A stretch of 64,000 nucleotides of DNA. Origin: Diploptera punctata (Eukaryota; Arthropoda; Insecta; Blattodea; Blaberidae). Within the stretch, counting starts at the first letter, position 1; each line of letters opens with the position of its first letter. This document shows, one piece after another, positions 54,907-64,000 of the stretch. The stretch is from NCBI GenBank assembly GCA_030220185.1, contig JASPKZ010007299.1:124001-188000 (forward strand), in the 5' to 3' direction. Under the pieces are notes generated by a model, which made no database searches, was not told where the DNA came from, and saw nothing but the letters and a program-made list of their open reading frames with translations. The position numbers and the translations under genes are program-made.

Positions 54907-55880
54907 ATATGCAGACGTCGGAATTGATACAACTCTAAAAAGATAGGTATTGTAACACACACAGTGTACATTGTTTGTAAGCAATGTGTTCACAACAGAA
55001 ATGAAATGTATTGTGTTTATAAAATAAAAATAAATCAGGTCATTTTGTAATTCCTTCCATTCAGTGGCGTTCAATAGCGACGTCTACTGCAGAACAAGTG
55101 CACTGCATTTTATAAAAGGTACTGCGTTTTAAAACAGATTTAAATCTGGTCAGTGATGAATACAGTCAGATTCAACCCAGGAAGATACTGTGTGTTTGGA
55201 ATAGGGAACTGGATTGCCATTTTAACAGTATTTTCTTGAGAGAAATCCTTAAATAAAACTGAAGTGTGCAACACAGCAGGTACAGAATTGTAAGTTGTAG
55301 CCGTCCAAGCCCCCCCCCCTCTTAAAGAAAAAAAAACAGTTTCCACTTGTCATTGTGCTCGTGCGGATTTGTACTATCCTGTGTGAAAGTATCGACTCTC
55401 ATATTTACTATAAAACTAGTTTGCATGCCGCAAAAAATAAAACTATATTTTTAAATGTATAGTACATAGATTTGAAAAACGTACTGCTACCTTCCCCCTC
55501 CACCCCTCCCTAAACAAACAAATATCGTTATTCTGAGTTTGGCAACATCTACCCCCTGTATGTAGGGGGACACCGACGTAACCCGTAAGGTCTGTAGTAA
55601 CTTTCTGGGTTGAATTAGAGTGTAACTATATTGTGTACTTCTCTTCCTTCAATAGCAACGTCTAACGTGGTACAAGTGCATTGTACCATCTTTATAATAC
55701 AGAAATACGTCTGGTCAATCATGCGTAACTATAATCTGCATTTCTTTCTACTGAGTGGCCTTCAATAGTAACGTCTGCCGCGGTACATGAACAATGACTT
55801 TTCCAACCGTTTACAAACAATCTACACTGTGTGCACGTAATCTAGCGTTGAGCTAACTCAATTCCTACGTCTACTTAAAT
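54907..55880. mobile_element. ~970-bp inverted-repeat DNA element with internal repeats
   Basis: GCAGACGTCGGAATTGATAC...CACACAGTGTACATTGTTTG at the left is mirrored by the right end (inverted GTAGACGTAGGAATTGAG...CACACAGTGTAGATTGTTTG). Inside, TTCAATAGCGACGTCTACTG and two similar segments recur at about 55068, 55651 and 55763. No coding sequence. C-run at 55311-55320. Confidence 0.55.
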
Positions 55881-56771
55881 GGAAGTTAAATTAATGCTTC
55901 CAGACAAGCAGTTTTTAAGCCATTGTTACAAAAACTAGACAGTTATTTTTGTTATAAATAGGATAACTAGGATCAGATATTTTTAATTAGTTATTTAATA
56001 GTCCAATTAAACTAGGAAATGATATGATTCAAAACCCTCATGGTATAGGAAATATTAGTTTTAGTTGGAATTCAGATTCATGTGTTGACAATATACCGAT
56101 AGGAATTTGGTCCTGGAAACTTCCAGAATAAAGTACCGTTGGGGCAATTGAATTTGGTATGCTTGGAGAGAGGGAGAGAGAGGGGACGAAAAGTGGGTTG
56201 AACACCAAGCCTCAGAATAGATTTTACCGCTAAGGATTTGAGATGGAGACATAAATGTGTGGTCAGGGGATGAAGGCTGGCTGACTGTCGACAGAATTAC
56301 TGGATGTAAGTCTGCACCATGATATTTTAATAGGATTTCGGGGTTTTTCGAAAGAAATCCAATATGGGTTTTAATACTAGATTTTATAACTTGTGGATAA
56401 GAACCAATTGAAGTAGATATAAAATTATAGTTACGAAATGATACGAGTAAGTCAGGTAATGTGGCAGAGTTTCAACCTACTACAGTAAAGTTCTCTCTCT
56501 TTCTCATCCAAAGATTATGCAATAATTTAAGTTAGACTAGTTAACTATATGTAATTATATATTAAGTTGTGCTTATAGTGTTAAACATAGTATATTACAG
56601 TTGTTTATTTATTCATTTATTCATCTCAACTAACCTCAACTAATAAAGTCATCAGCCACACCGCTCGGCCAGCAACAGATCCGTAGGTAAATCACTCGCT
56701 ATCTTACCCTCACAAGTAATCCATGTTCCAAAGGTCCTTTATGCCCTAAAATAAGCTTCCAGAGCGTAACA
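55881..56771. other. No feature seen
   Basis: A+T-rich spacer; (GAGA)n near 56165-56180. Confidence 0.3.
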
Positions 56772-56862
56772 TTTTTTTTTTTTTGCACCTGAGCCGAGAT
56801 CTCAAACCAAGATCTTCAATTTTATGCGGTAGCGCTTTACCATTAAGATATTTAGACAAGCC
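56772..56862 (-). repeat. SINE-G head, copy 1
   Basis: tRNA-like segment: AATGGTAAAGCGCTACCGC and a degenerate box B (TGGTTTGAGATCTCGG) on the minus strand, followed by a T-run on the plus strand. Confidence 0.45.
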
Positions 56863-57051
56863 TGCCCATACAAGCACAAATAATCCTCTCTTTAATCCCA
56901 AAAGTAGTGAAAGTTGTGTTTACAATGCATAGAGTTCTTCTACTGCGAGAAACAATTATAATAGTGTTTCACTGAGACGTAAGATAATTAAGAACCTTAT
57001 ATGGAAATGTTTCCAGACAAGCTCGTTAACATAACTAAAAATATTTTGTTT

Positions 57052-57125
57052 TATACCTGACCCGGGATTTGAACTCAAAAATTCCAGTTTAAGGCGCTGG
57101 CGCTCTACCATTAAGTTACAGTACG
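57052..57125 (-). repeat. SINE-G head, copy 2
   Basis: TTAATGGTAGAGCGCCAGCG (box A-like) and GAGTTCAAATCCCGGGTC (box B-like) on the minus strand. Could equally be a decayed tRNA pseudogene. Confidence 0.5.
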
Positions 57126-57640
57126 CAGATCACACGAAACGAGCAGCAGGAATGTCTTACGCAGCAAGTTCCGCCATGAGGGATTGCACTAACTAAACAT
57201 TTCAGTATCTCAGGGGGCATGATAGATCCGAGTCTGATGGCATTTCCATTAGAATAATTTCGAAATAAATCGAACTATTTCGTTGGCATACAGTATGACT
57301 GTTCCTGTATTAGTGGGACTATTTGGTATTGTAATCCTTGAATTTCCTCCTGCTTCCCTCATCCCGCATTTGAATTTTATTTTTCTGATCCCCGGAATGA
57401 ATTTAGGCACACTTCCGGAGCAAGCACAAATCCTCTCTTTTATCCCTGAGTCCCCCGTAGGTATTGAAACTTGTGTTGACAAGACTTAATGTACGTGTTT
57501 ACTATGCAAGAACTCATTGCGATGGAGTTTGGCTGAAATATCAGCTAATAACAAACTTTACATTCAAATAAATTAATTTCTTACCGGTGATTCCAGGATT
57601 GAGGAAAGAAGAATTTGTGCTTGTTCCGAGATGTATGTTT

Positions 57641-57711
57641 ACGTAGCTCAATAGTAGAACGCCATCACTTAAATCTGGAGATATTGGTTCAGTACCCGGC
57701 TCAGATGCAAA
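57641..57711 (+). repeat. SINE-G head, copy 3
   Basis: GTAGCTCAATAGTAGAACGC and box B-like TTGGTTCAGTACCCGGC, with the same GCTCAGATGCA-type end as copy 1. Confidence 0.5.
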
Positions 57712-57907
57712 AATTTACTCATACTTAAGTATACAGAAGGAACAATTTATTCGTAAACACGATATCACTGTATGGTTGATGCGATAATTGTACATGACGT
57801 CAGAGAGAAAGGTTACAATAGTTTTCTGTTCCGTCTGGTTACAGCAACATTGTTAAACTGAGTTGTTTATATCCAGTATTCAGAAGAACGTTTTTACATT
57901 AGTTATA

Positions 57908-58290
57908 TACCGTGTCCACAAATATAGTATCATACTTTCAACTACTACTACTACGTCGCTTTGGATAATCGCATCTACATCAAATTGGCGACAATCATAA
58001 GAGAAACTCAAAATGTTTCGTGCATGTTAACAATGTCAACAATGGAGAATAATGGACAACAATACAGAAACTAAAATAAATTTAATCATGTTTTTTTGTA
58101 GTCGATATGGGTTATTGTTTGATATTTAGATGTCTGCAGCGTCAATCGTGGGGCCACATTCAATGTCTATGAGGTATAGCAAAAACTTTTTGAGTTTATC
58201 TTTTGTTTGTCACCAATTTTATTTAGATACGATTATCCAAAGCGACATAGTAATAGATTAAAGTATGATACTATATTTAAGGACACGGTG
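57908..58290. mobile_element. 383-bp MITE with ~105-bp TIRs and TA target site
   Basis: TACCGTGTCC...TATAGTATCATACTTT...TCGCTTTGGATAATCG...GAAACTCAAAA at 57908-58012 is repeated inverted at 58186-58290. TA lies on both sides (57906-57907, 58291-58292). The outer CACCGTGTCC is shared with the 1653-2176 element, pointing to mariner-like mobilisation. Confidence 0.85.
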
Positions 58291-58303
58291 TATTTTATTC
58301 CAA

Positions 58304-58332
58304 ACTAGCGTACCCGGCAGACGTTGACCTGC
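58304..58332 (-). repeat. Possible Helitron-like 3' end
   Basis: On the minus strand CTGCCGGGTACGCTAGT ends next to the MITE; similar to the ends near 1125 and 50118. Weak. Confidence 0.3.
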
Positions 58333-58572
58333 CCAAACGTTCAATTCTCATGTCATGGGCGGACGATAAAAGTATGTTACTTTTTACCATAAAATTCAGC
58401 AATATATAATTAGATATTATTAAATTAGTTCGCAAGAAAACCTCTTACAGCCTTCTGTTGTGGCTCAAGTATGAATGCTGACGTCACACAGTCATGAACA
58501 TTAGAATTGTACCATTCTTTGCAGATAAGTTAAGAACCGTCATATAACAATTATATTACTTACTCACTGGCA

Positions 58573-59145
58573 CTATCGAACCCGTAGGTTCATGGCCGCG
58601 CGGACATAAGCTCTCCATACATCCCTATCCTGAGCTAATGCTTTCCAATCTTTCCCTGTATAATCTACTTCCCTCAAATCATAGTTAATGTTATTCTCCC
58701 ACCTCATTCTTCGTCTACCAACTGGGTGTTTTCCCTCTGGTTTTCCTACAAGAAGCTTCCATGCACATTTTTCATTCCACATGCGTGCCACATGTCCTGC
58801 CCATCGCAGTCTACGAGACTTAACTGTTCTTATTATATCTGGCTTCCTATAAACATCATGTAGTTCATTGTTATGTAGTCTTCTCCATTCACCTGTCTGT
58901 TCATCTCTCTTTGGTCCAAAAATTTTCCTAAGTACTTTATTCTCAAATACTTGTAATCTCCTTTCCTCCCTTAAAGTAAGAGTCCATGTTTCGCACCCAT
59001 ATAATATAACTGGTAGAATAATAGTTTTATATATTTTCAGTTTAACGTTTTTTGAAAGGAGTTGGGACATCAAAGAGTCTCTGCAATGCATAATAGCACG
59101 CATTTCCAGAATTGAGCCTATGTTTAATTTCTTTGTGCATCTCAT
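58573..59145 (-). pseudogene. RTE-like C-terminal domain
   Basis: 190 codons: MSQLLSKNVKLKIYKTIILPVILYGCETWTLTLREERRLQVFENKVLRKIFGPKRDEQTGEWRRLHNNELHDVYRKPDI to AAMNLRVR. This is the most complete version of the domain here and lets the indels of other copies be placed. The first ~28 codons overlap the preceding frame out of register; a shift at about 59045-59065 separates it from the reverse transcriptase. Function of the domain is unknown, possibly RNA binding. Confidence 0.85.
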
Positions 59146-60067
59146 TCCTATTTGTGATTATTGTTCCTAGGTATTTGAATTCAGCCACTTCCTCAAAATT
59201 TCCCTCATTTGTCATTAGCTGTCCATTTCCATTATATAATGAATTTCTATGTGTGACCATATATTTAGTTTTATTGATATTTACTTCCAGTCCCAATTTC
59301 TTAGTGTTACTCAATAGTGTGTGCGTGTTGTCCTTTAGTATCTCCTCGCTATCGGCCAATAGTATTACATCATCAGCATAAACTAACAGCTTATTAATAC
59401 CATTCAGTTGTAAGCCTTCCTCATTCTCTAAAGATTTGATGGCATGCTCTAGTACAAAATTAAATAGTAGAGGAGATAGTGCATCTCCTTGCTTCAACCC
59501 ATTCTGGATTTCAAAAGTGTCCGAAAACTGTTTGCCTACACGCACCCTACTCTTTGTGCCATTTAGACACATTCGTATAAGTCTAACTAACTTTTTAGGA
59601 ATTCCGAACTCCAGCAGGATACTATATAACTTCTCCCTCTTAATTGAATCATATGTTTTTTTGAAGTCTACATATAGTTGATGTACAGTACCATTATATT
59701 CCCATTTATTTTCTAAAATCTGTCTTATACTAAAAATCTGATCTGTTGTAGACCTGTTTCTTCTAGATCCGCATTGATGATTTCCTAGAATGTCATCAAA
59801 GTAAGGAGTAAGTCTGCTTACTAATACATTTGTTAGGATTTTGTACGAAGTTGGAAGTAATGAAATGCCCCTGTAGTTGTTGCAATCAGTTTTAAATCCT
59901 TTCTTATAAATTGGCACGATAATCGATTCTTTCCATTCATCTGGAAGAGCTTCTTTGTTCCAAATCATATTAAGCAACTGGCGTATCTTGTCCATCATTT
60001 TTTCTCCCTCTGGTCTTATCAGTTCTGCTGGGATCTCATCTGAACCTGATGCTTTATAAATATCCAA
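59042..60067 (-). pseudogene. RTE-like reverse transcriptase
   Basis: 341 codons with WKESIIVPIYKKG, YRGISLLPTSYKILTNVLVSRL, LYVDFKKTYDSIKREKLY (Asp at residue 133/134), GLKQGDALSPLLFNFVLEHA, YADDVILLAD (YADD residues 230-233) and GLEVNINKTKYMVT. The catalytic core is open. A stop just upstream (EMA.E, stop, LDIYKASG) separates it from the linker, and a shift after YALQRL ends it. It shows the uninterrupted target site of the DNA transposon at 45.6 kb. Confidence 0.9.
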
Positions 60068-61290
60068 TTATTCCATTGCCATTTCAGCATCTAATGCACT
60101 TGGTTCTGTGACTGGCGTTTCTGCTGTCTATAAATTATCTTCTTCAATACCCTGTTGTGTATGAACATTTAATAGCAGATTAAAGTAACTTTTCCATCTA
60201 TTTAATGTACTCCTGGAATCTGCAATAAAATCCCCATTTTCATTCCGAATTATGTTTGTTCTAGCCTGAAATCCTTTCTTCTCTATCCTAATTCCCTGAT
60301 ATAATTATCTAATGTTCCTATTTTTGGCATTCATTTTAAAGATCATTAATCTTCTCTCTCTCAATAATTTCCTCCTTTTACTCTTTAGTAACCTTGTGGT
60401 TTCCCGTCTAATACTAACCCAATTCCTCTAAATTTACCTCATATGGCTCATGTAACCATTTCATTTTCGTTAGCTTTCTTTTCTTTACAACGTCGGCACA
60501 TTCCTCATCAAACCATTTCTTGTTTTGCCTCTTTTTTGAATAACTAATGCTTTCTGATGCTGACAATTTAATAGTATCTATGATAGCCTCCCGTTCTTAA
60601 TTGATATCAGTTTGTTTTTCGTCTGCCAAATTGTCATCCGAAGATTCCAGTACTTCAAATCTATTAGCAATTTTGATTTGGTATTCTTGCCGCATTTCAT
60701 CATTTTTCAAGTTTTTTAATTCAAAATTTTCAGAATCATCTTTAGCGTTTGTTCCTCTCATAAGCGATAGCCGTTGTCTTATTTTCACCCTAACCAGATG
60801 ATGATCCGAATTGCAGTCTGCCCCTCTAACTGATCTAACGTCGATTGATGCTATTGTGCCAGCGTTTGTCCACTAATACATTATCTACTTGGTTCCGAGT
60901 TTCTCCATCTGGAGACGTCCAGCTCTACTTATGAATATCCTTATGCTGAAAATAGTGTGGTCATAGGAATAAGATGCTTTGATGTGGCAAAAGTGACTAA
61001 TCTAACCTTATTGTCGTTACTATATTCATGAAGACTGAATTTGCCTATTGTTGATTTGAATATATCTTCCCGTCCCACTTTTGCATTAAAATATCCTAAG
61101 ACAATTTTCATATGCTATAGTGAAAAGCTATCAAATAAGCATTCTAATTCTTCATAGAACTCATCCTTGATCTTGTCATCTTTATCTTCTGTGGGGGCAT
61201 GTACATTTACGATTATAAAATCATGTCGTTTACCCTTTAGAATTATGTATGATATCCTATCACTAACAAACTTAATACCTCGGATAGCGG
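60068..61290 (-). pseudogene. RTE-like linker and degenerate endonuclease
   Basis: Contains 60597-60788 (MKIRQRLSLMRGTNAKDDSENFELKNLKNDEMRQEYQIKIANRFEVLESSDDN), then, further 5', broken pieces of an apurinic-type endonuclease: RISYIILKGKRHDFIIVNVHAPTEDKDD, MKIVLGYFNAKVGRED (normally GDFNAKVG; the catalytic Asp is Tyr here) and SDHHLVRVKIR near the linker. Many stops. The N-terminal third of the endonuclease is missing. Confidence 0.8.
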
Positions 61291-61299
61291 ATAGGATCG

Positions 61300-61515
61300 T
61301 CTAGAATGAAAAAAAAAAAAAAGATAAATTGATGAGAGTGAGTCATAACAGTTTTTTTCCCCCATCTAGATTTCATTTCTGACCCACTGTGCACCGGTCC
61401 ATACTGGCCGATATTCCATGAGAAAAATGTCTTCCTCCGTACAGACTCGAACCAGCGTAAGTCCCGTAGTTCTGCGCCAAGACTTCTTGCCTTAACCACT
61501 CGGTTAGGCGCGAGA
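61300..61515 (-). mobile_element. SINE-H (tRNA-headed)
   Basis: Minus strand: CTAACCGAGTGGTTAAGGCA (box A-like) and GGTTCGAGTCT (box B) in the first 80 bp, then GGAAGACATTTTTCTC, GGCCAGTATGGACCGGTGCA and an A/T-run end near 61307-61321. Single copy in this window. Confidence 0.6.
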
Positions 61516-61960
61516 CTCTTGGTATCAATGAAAGACAAAAATGGTTATTGTGAGTTATCCGTAAGCGACAAGGGACTATTGGTATCAAAAAAAGATCAAA
61601 ATGGTTATTGTGAGTTATCCGTAAGAGATAAACATATGCTGTCGCGGACTTTTTTTGTAGAGATTTTGAGATATTCAATTCTGTGTACATTAATGTTATG
61701 CACTTCTTATGGTTTAGGCAGCGTAAGCCATTTAAGGCGTCCAAAGAGCTACTTTTTTCACGTTTTCCACTACAAAGGGCGATTTTTAAGGGTGTAGGAG
61801 TTGAGTATCACAACTCTCTTATAGCCTATGTTCATCCTGGGAATCTCCTGAACATTTTGCAAAAACCCCATCACAATCGGATCAACGGTATGGCCGCGCA
61901 TAAAGTACGAACAAACAAACAAATATACAAACAAACATCAATTTTTATATAAAAGATGTT
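61500..61960 (-). mobile_element. Helitron-like relative of 49590-50118 with tandem duplication
   Basis: GGCAGCGTAAGCCATTTAAG and TTGAGATATTCAATTC match the complement of 49800-49870. A ~59-bp unit with TGGTTATTGTGAGTTATCCG is present twice in tandem (61518-61632). The CAAACAAACAAATATACAAA-type end at the right corresponds to the left end of the 49.6-kb copy. Confidence 0.5.
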
Positions 61961-62562
61961 CCGAACAGTCAGTGCGCAACTTTTATATTCCACCGAAGTA
62001 TACTTTGTAATTCTGAAACCTGGTCTTGTTTACATGTGACAGCTGTTCAGAGTGACCTCTACTGTACGGTTGAAGCTTAGTCAACTTCGTGTCATTGGAC
62101 GGAGAGGTTTCTCTTTACTTATGTAGTAATACAGAGAGTTTTGCAAATAAGTAAGCGAGAAACGAAAGAACATTTCGTGTGCTCCAGTAATTCTGAAACA
62201 AAGACATCAATCAATGAATGCTTCGAACAGTAGTGAATTGTGCAGGAAATAGGGCGTGAGAAATAAACCGAGATACCAAAATGATTACAAGAAGAAAAAA
62301 ATACAACTGACATGTAAATTTCGCTTCATTCTTCCACATGATTTGACTGCGAGGGAAATAATTCACGGTGCCGTCAGACATACATTTTTTACTAACATAT
62401 CTCCTGGGTTTTCTTGTTTTCATTCAAAAATCACTAATTTCCCAGGTGTAAAAAAATGTAAATGATGGTTTTACGATTTTTTCTTTCACCGAATAGAATT
62501 TGTTTATTTCAACACTGTCGTTATAGAAATTACTCTATAATGAATAGCAAATAAATAGATTA
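61961..62562. other. No feature seen
   Basis: Spacer; short frames on both strands show no family resemblance. Confidence 0.3.
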
Positions 62563-62697
62563 ATAACTTACTCACTGGCATTATCGGGCCAGGAGGTTCA
62601 TGGCCGCGATGACAAATGTTCTCCAAACATCCATAATCTAAATTAATGTTTCCAAATTACTTCCCTGTATAATTAACCTCCCTCAAATTACACTTTG
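62563..62697 (-). repeat. RTE-like 3' end, very degenerate
   Basis: TAACTTACTCACTGGCATTA, GTTCATGGCCGCG and CCCTGTATAATTAACCTCCC show a minus fragment of the last ~130 bp of the family. Confidence 0.7.
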
Positions 62698-62855
62698 TAA
62701 CAAATTTTAACGGTTTTTTTGAAGAGTTATTTTCTGGTTGTTTATGTCCCAAAAGTATGGAAAATGGCCGTTATGTTCCATAAACTTTGCTTTTCTGATA
62801 CATACCTTGAATTATATTTGTTTTTTTTTTCAGCAACGTTAGTGCTTCTTATGGC

Positions 62856-63499
62856 GAGTATTTAACTCATGCCCCAAATGGGAGACAATGATCGATAATG
62901 TTTCAATTGATTTTGTTTTACAACCAATTACAGTCATGTTTCACTTCGATAATTATCGAATTTTGATTACCAAAATAAAGGAAGCTCCGCCATTTTAATA
63001 ATCTGAACAGGTCAGAGCATTATTTTGCAGTGACTGACTCTCTAACAAATACGTTGAATATAGCAAATAATGAACAGATTCTTTCGACCTACACATTTGA
63101 TAATTGTGTATTCAATAATTGTGCTTTTAAATACTGATTTTATTGAGTTGTTTCCGAAAAAATGAATAAATAACCTATAATGTTGCTTATAGAATAGAGT
63201 TTGATGTGTTTCATTTTTTCTCTACTAGGGTGCATTGTTACAATATTGCGATCCCATTTAGCAGTAAACAGTATGATCAAGTTGCAATGCTGAATAAATG
63301 AAACCTAACCAAATATTTCTCATTTGTTTTCAAACATCGCCGTTTACATTAAATATATAAATATTTTAAAATAACTATATTTAAATAACGATCTGTGAGT
63401 AAACAGCTTAATGTTATTCGTTAAATAGTCCTACCAAATGCCACTATCGATTTTCAAAATATCTAGATAAATTGTAAATCACTCGTGGCATTACGTATG
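62856..63499 (-). mobile_element. MITE-1 copy E
   Basis: Inverted copy from GAGTATTTAACTCATGCCCC to GTGGCATTACGTATG. CAGCAAC at 62831 and GTTGCTG at about 63507 may be outer inverted ends, but other copies do not confirm them. Confidence 0.65.
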
Positions 63500-63575
63500 A
63501 AAATGTTGCTGTTAACTGATTTAGTTTTTTTTATCTTTGGTTAAAAGTGTAGGGATAATAATAGACGTCCCAGTG

Positions 63576-64000
63576 ATGGCATCAAGAGGCTGCAAGCATC
63601 CGGTAGAGGCTTTTTGTTATGTCTGCGGCCAGTTTATTAAGACAAGAGTAAAAACGTACTCTGTACAAGCATCTTCTCAAATGTGCGACGCCTACAAAGG
63701 ACATTTCAGAATGCCTATTGGGGATCAGGACAAACTCTGGGCACCTCATTTCGTCTGCGAATACTGTACACGAACTTTGGAAGATAAGAACGGATTTTGT
63801 TTGAAATGTGGATTAAATAAATACATTCACGTTTAACTTGTTCTTTTGCAGGATGATACAGAGGGGAAAAGATGTGCAGGAAGTTTGGTATACCAAGGAT
63901 ATCGAGGGAGCCCACTGATAATTCAAGCAACTGTTACTTCTATACTATGTACCCTCAAAAACGTTGGATAGGCAAGAATGCTCCTGGTATAATTTATCCA
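63576..64000 (+). pseudogene. N-terminal part of a Cc8K15.2-like gene with decayed intron
   Basis: MASRGCKHPVEAFCYVCGQFI, GDQDKLWAPHFVCEYCTRTLE align with the start of the 46311-47555 protein (CYVC and CEYC pairs). The open frame then runs through 18 non-homologous codons to a stop at 63836, but homology resumes at 63857 in another frame (YRGEKMCRKFGIPRISREPTDNSSNCYF...IIYP) and continues to the window edge. Removing 63784-63851, which ends TTCTTTTGCAG, restores the register. The donor reads ATAAG where GTAAG is expected, and the next Trp codon is TGA. So this looks like a dead copy of an intron-containing gene. I chose the ATG at 63576 from alignment; an in-frame ATG at 63537 lies upstream. 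Confidence 0.75.

Larger units (their letters stand above)
58556..61290 (-). mobile_element. RTE-like LINE, longest copy in the window
   Basis: From the CTTACTCACTGGCACTATCG tail (plus-strand view) through the C-terminal domain, reverse transcriptase and linker into a degenerate endonuclease (about 60900-61290). Truncated on its 5' side next to SINE-H. Confidence 0.9.

Overview
This window looks like repeat-dense, gene-poor, A+T-rich DNA from an insect. I see no tRNA, rRNA or bacterial-type gene and no convincing host protein-coding gene. Nearly every recognisable open frame belongs to a transposable element. The mix of tRNA-headed SINEs, RTE-like LINEs with TAAG tails, a CR1/Daphne-like LINE, Penelope-like elements with GIY-YIG domains, mariner-like remnants and MITEs fits arthropods. 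From memory of similar predicted proteins I would guess a cockroach such as Periplaneta, but that is inference, not something the sequence proves.

The best find is a 2,250-bp DNA transposon at 45582-47831. It has 12-bp perfect terminal inverted repeats inside longer imperfect ones of about 120 bp, and a 3-bp TTA target duplication. It sits inside an RTE-like LINE whose other copies show the empty site. Its only gene, on the minus strand, encodes a zinc-finger-like protein of the arthropod family I remember as Cc8K15.2-like. The protein shows D, D, C-x2-C, LH and late E positions that would suit a DDE-type transposase. Two other partial members lie at the window edges: 257-830 (C-terminal part) and 63576-64000 (N-terminal part, with what looks like a decayed intron).

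Layout: 0-9 kb holds a partial transposase gene, a 524-bp mariner-like deletion derivative, LINE fragments, SINEs and a 715-bp internally deleted RTE element with an 8-bp target duplication. 9-21 kb is mostly SINEs, MITEs, microsatellites and a mariner-like transposase remnant. 21.7-25.6 kb is a nearly complete CR1/Daphne-like LINE with four frameshifts. 25.6-42 kb is a mosaic of LINE 3' ends, SINEs and foldback elements, including a 1,266-bp LINE with a 12-bp target duplication. 42.3-48.5 kb holds an RTE deletion derivative, a Penelope-like fragment and the RTE copy split by the DNA transposon. 49.6-58.3 kb contains Helitron-like, SINE, Penelope-like and inverted-repeat elements. 58.5-61.3 kb is the longest uninterrupted RTE copy (minus strand), followed by a SINE, a Helitron-like repeat, a MITE and the last transposase-family fragment.

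The elements record a layered history: the DNA transposon is younger than the RTE copy it splits, an RTE copy and a 75-bp LINE tail are both younger than the Penelope-like copy they interrupt, and SINEs interrupt MITEs and other SINEs. SINE family letters A-H used below are labels of convenience for this window only.
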